NCBI GenBank assembly: GCA_017577895.1
Contig: PKQY01000019.1
Location: forward strand, 1 to 31,779
DNA from: Bacillota bacterium
GTDB lineage: Bacteria > Bacillota > Bacilli > ZCTH02-B2
Direction: 5' to 3'
Length of the DNA: 31,779 bases
The notes beneath the pieces are model-generated. The model worked only from the letters and a program-made list of their open reading frames with translations, was not told the origin of the DNA and made no database searches. This document shows, piece by piece, positions 31,573 through 31,779 of the stretch (positions are counted from its first letter, which is position 1; the number at the start of each line of letters is the position of its first letter). A program made the translations under genes and the position numbers.

Positions 31573-31779
31573 ATGGCGTGTGCGGCACGAACATGAAGCC
31601 CACTCTGATGTTCAAGATGTTCAATATGGATCGTCGCTGCTTTCCGCCCGGCCGGCGACGTGGCCCTGGAAGCGCGCTTCCCGGATGAGGGGTTAAGCGG
31701 GCCAACGGGGAGAACAGCCGTATTTGGGACGGTTGAAAGACAACTTGTACATTGCGCCCGACGATCCCCTCTATTGGCA

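Larger units (their letters stand above)
31229..31779. other. 550-bp region after purH without a recognised gene
   Basis: No convincing coding sequence. It contains a 16-bp tandem duplication and a 75-bp inverted-repeat element (described separately). After that, a short GTG-started frame (31580-31696, 38 codons, near a GAAGAGAGGGA site) ends in TAA. The same frame then continues open to the window edge with a protein-like stretch LKDNLYIAPDDPLYW, possibly the start of a gene (TTG at 31724 or 31733) continuing outside. Neither is firm. Confidence 0.5.

Overview
The window looks like chromosomal DNA of a GC-rich, probably thermophilic member of the Bacillota (Bacillales-like). The grounds are strong AGGAGG-type ribosome binding sites, GTG and TTG starts, sigma-A promoters, a PurR-type PurBox pair in front of a pur operon, a CcpN-like motif at pckA, and an HtrA protease linked to a CssRS-like two-component pair. 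The species cannot be named from sequence alone. There are no tRNA or rRNA genes, transposases or CRISPR arrays, and most of the window is housekeeping.

Left part (1-8.7 kb): the start of a class A penicillin-binding protein runs off the left edge. A divergent 3-hydroxyisobutyrate dehydrogenase-like gene follows. Next is a small unusual locus (2252-4008): a Rossmann-type protein with a deoxyribosyltransferase/TIR-like motif, an unrecognised helical protein, and, convergent with them by overlapping stop codons, a soluble stand-alone homologue of the cytoplasmic domain of the export-gate protein FlhA. Then comes an overlapping operon htrA - response regulator - histidine kinase, followed closely by ispH.

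Middle (8.9-18.5 kb): two tandem GH130 glycoside phosphorylase-like genes, a REC-GGDEF diguanylate cyclase, a thioredoxin-reductase-fold flavoprotein without the CxxC, a small helical protein, pckA (ATP-dependent PEP carboxykinase), and a membrane MASE3-PAS-PAS-PAS-GGDEF diguanylate cyclase.

Right part (18.7-31.8 kb): argS, then a purine operon purB-purC-purL-purF-purMN-purH. A PurBox pair and a sigma-A promoter lie upstream. The roughly 190-nt leader can be hand-folded into a three-way junction whose closing stem excludes an intrinsic terminator, so it is a candidate riboswitch or attenuator matching no class I recognise. The operon is unusual: purS and purQ are missing between purC and purL, purM and purN are fused, PurF has long low-complexity extensions at both ends, and purE, purK and purD are not in the expected neighbouring places. 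The spacer before purH and the DNA after it carry short tandem repeats and a 75-bp inverted-repeat element.

The best candidates for new biology are the purB leader RNA, the 2252-4008 locus with the orphan FlhA-C domain, and the rearranged pur operon.
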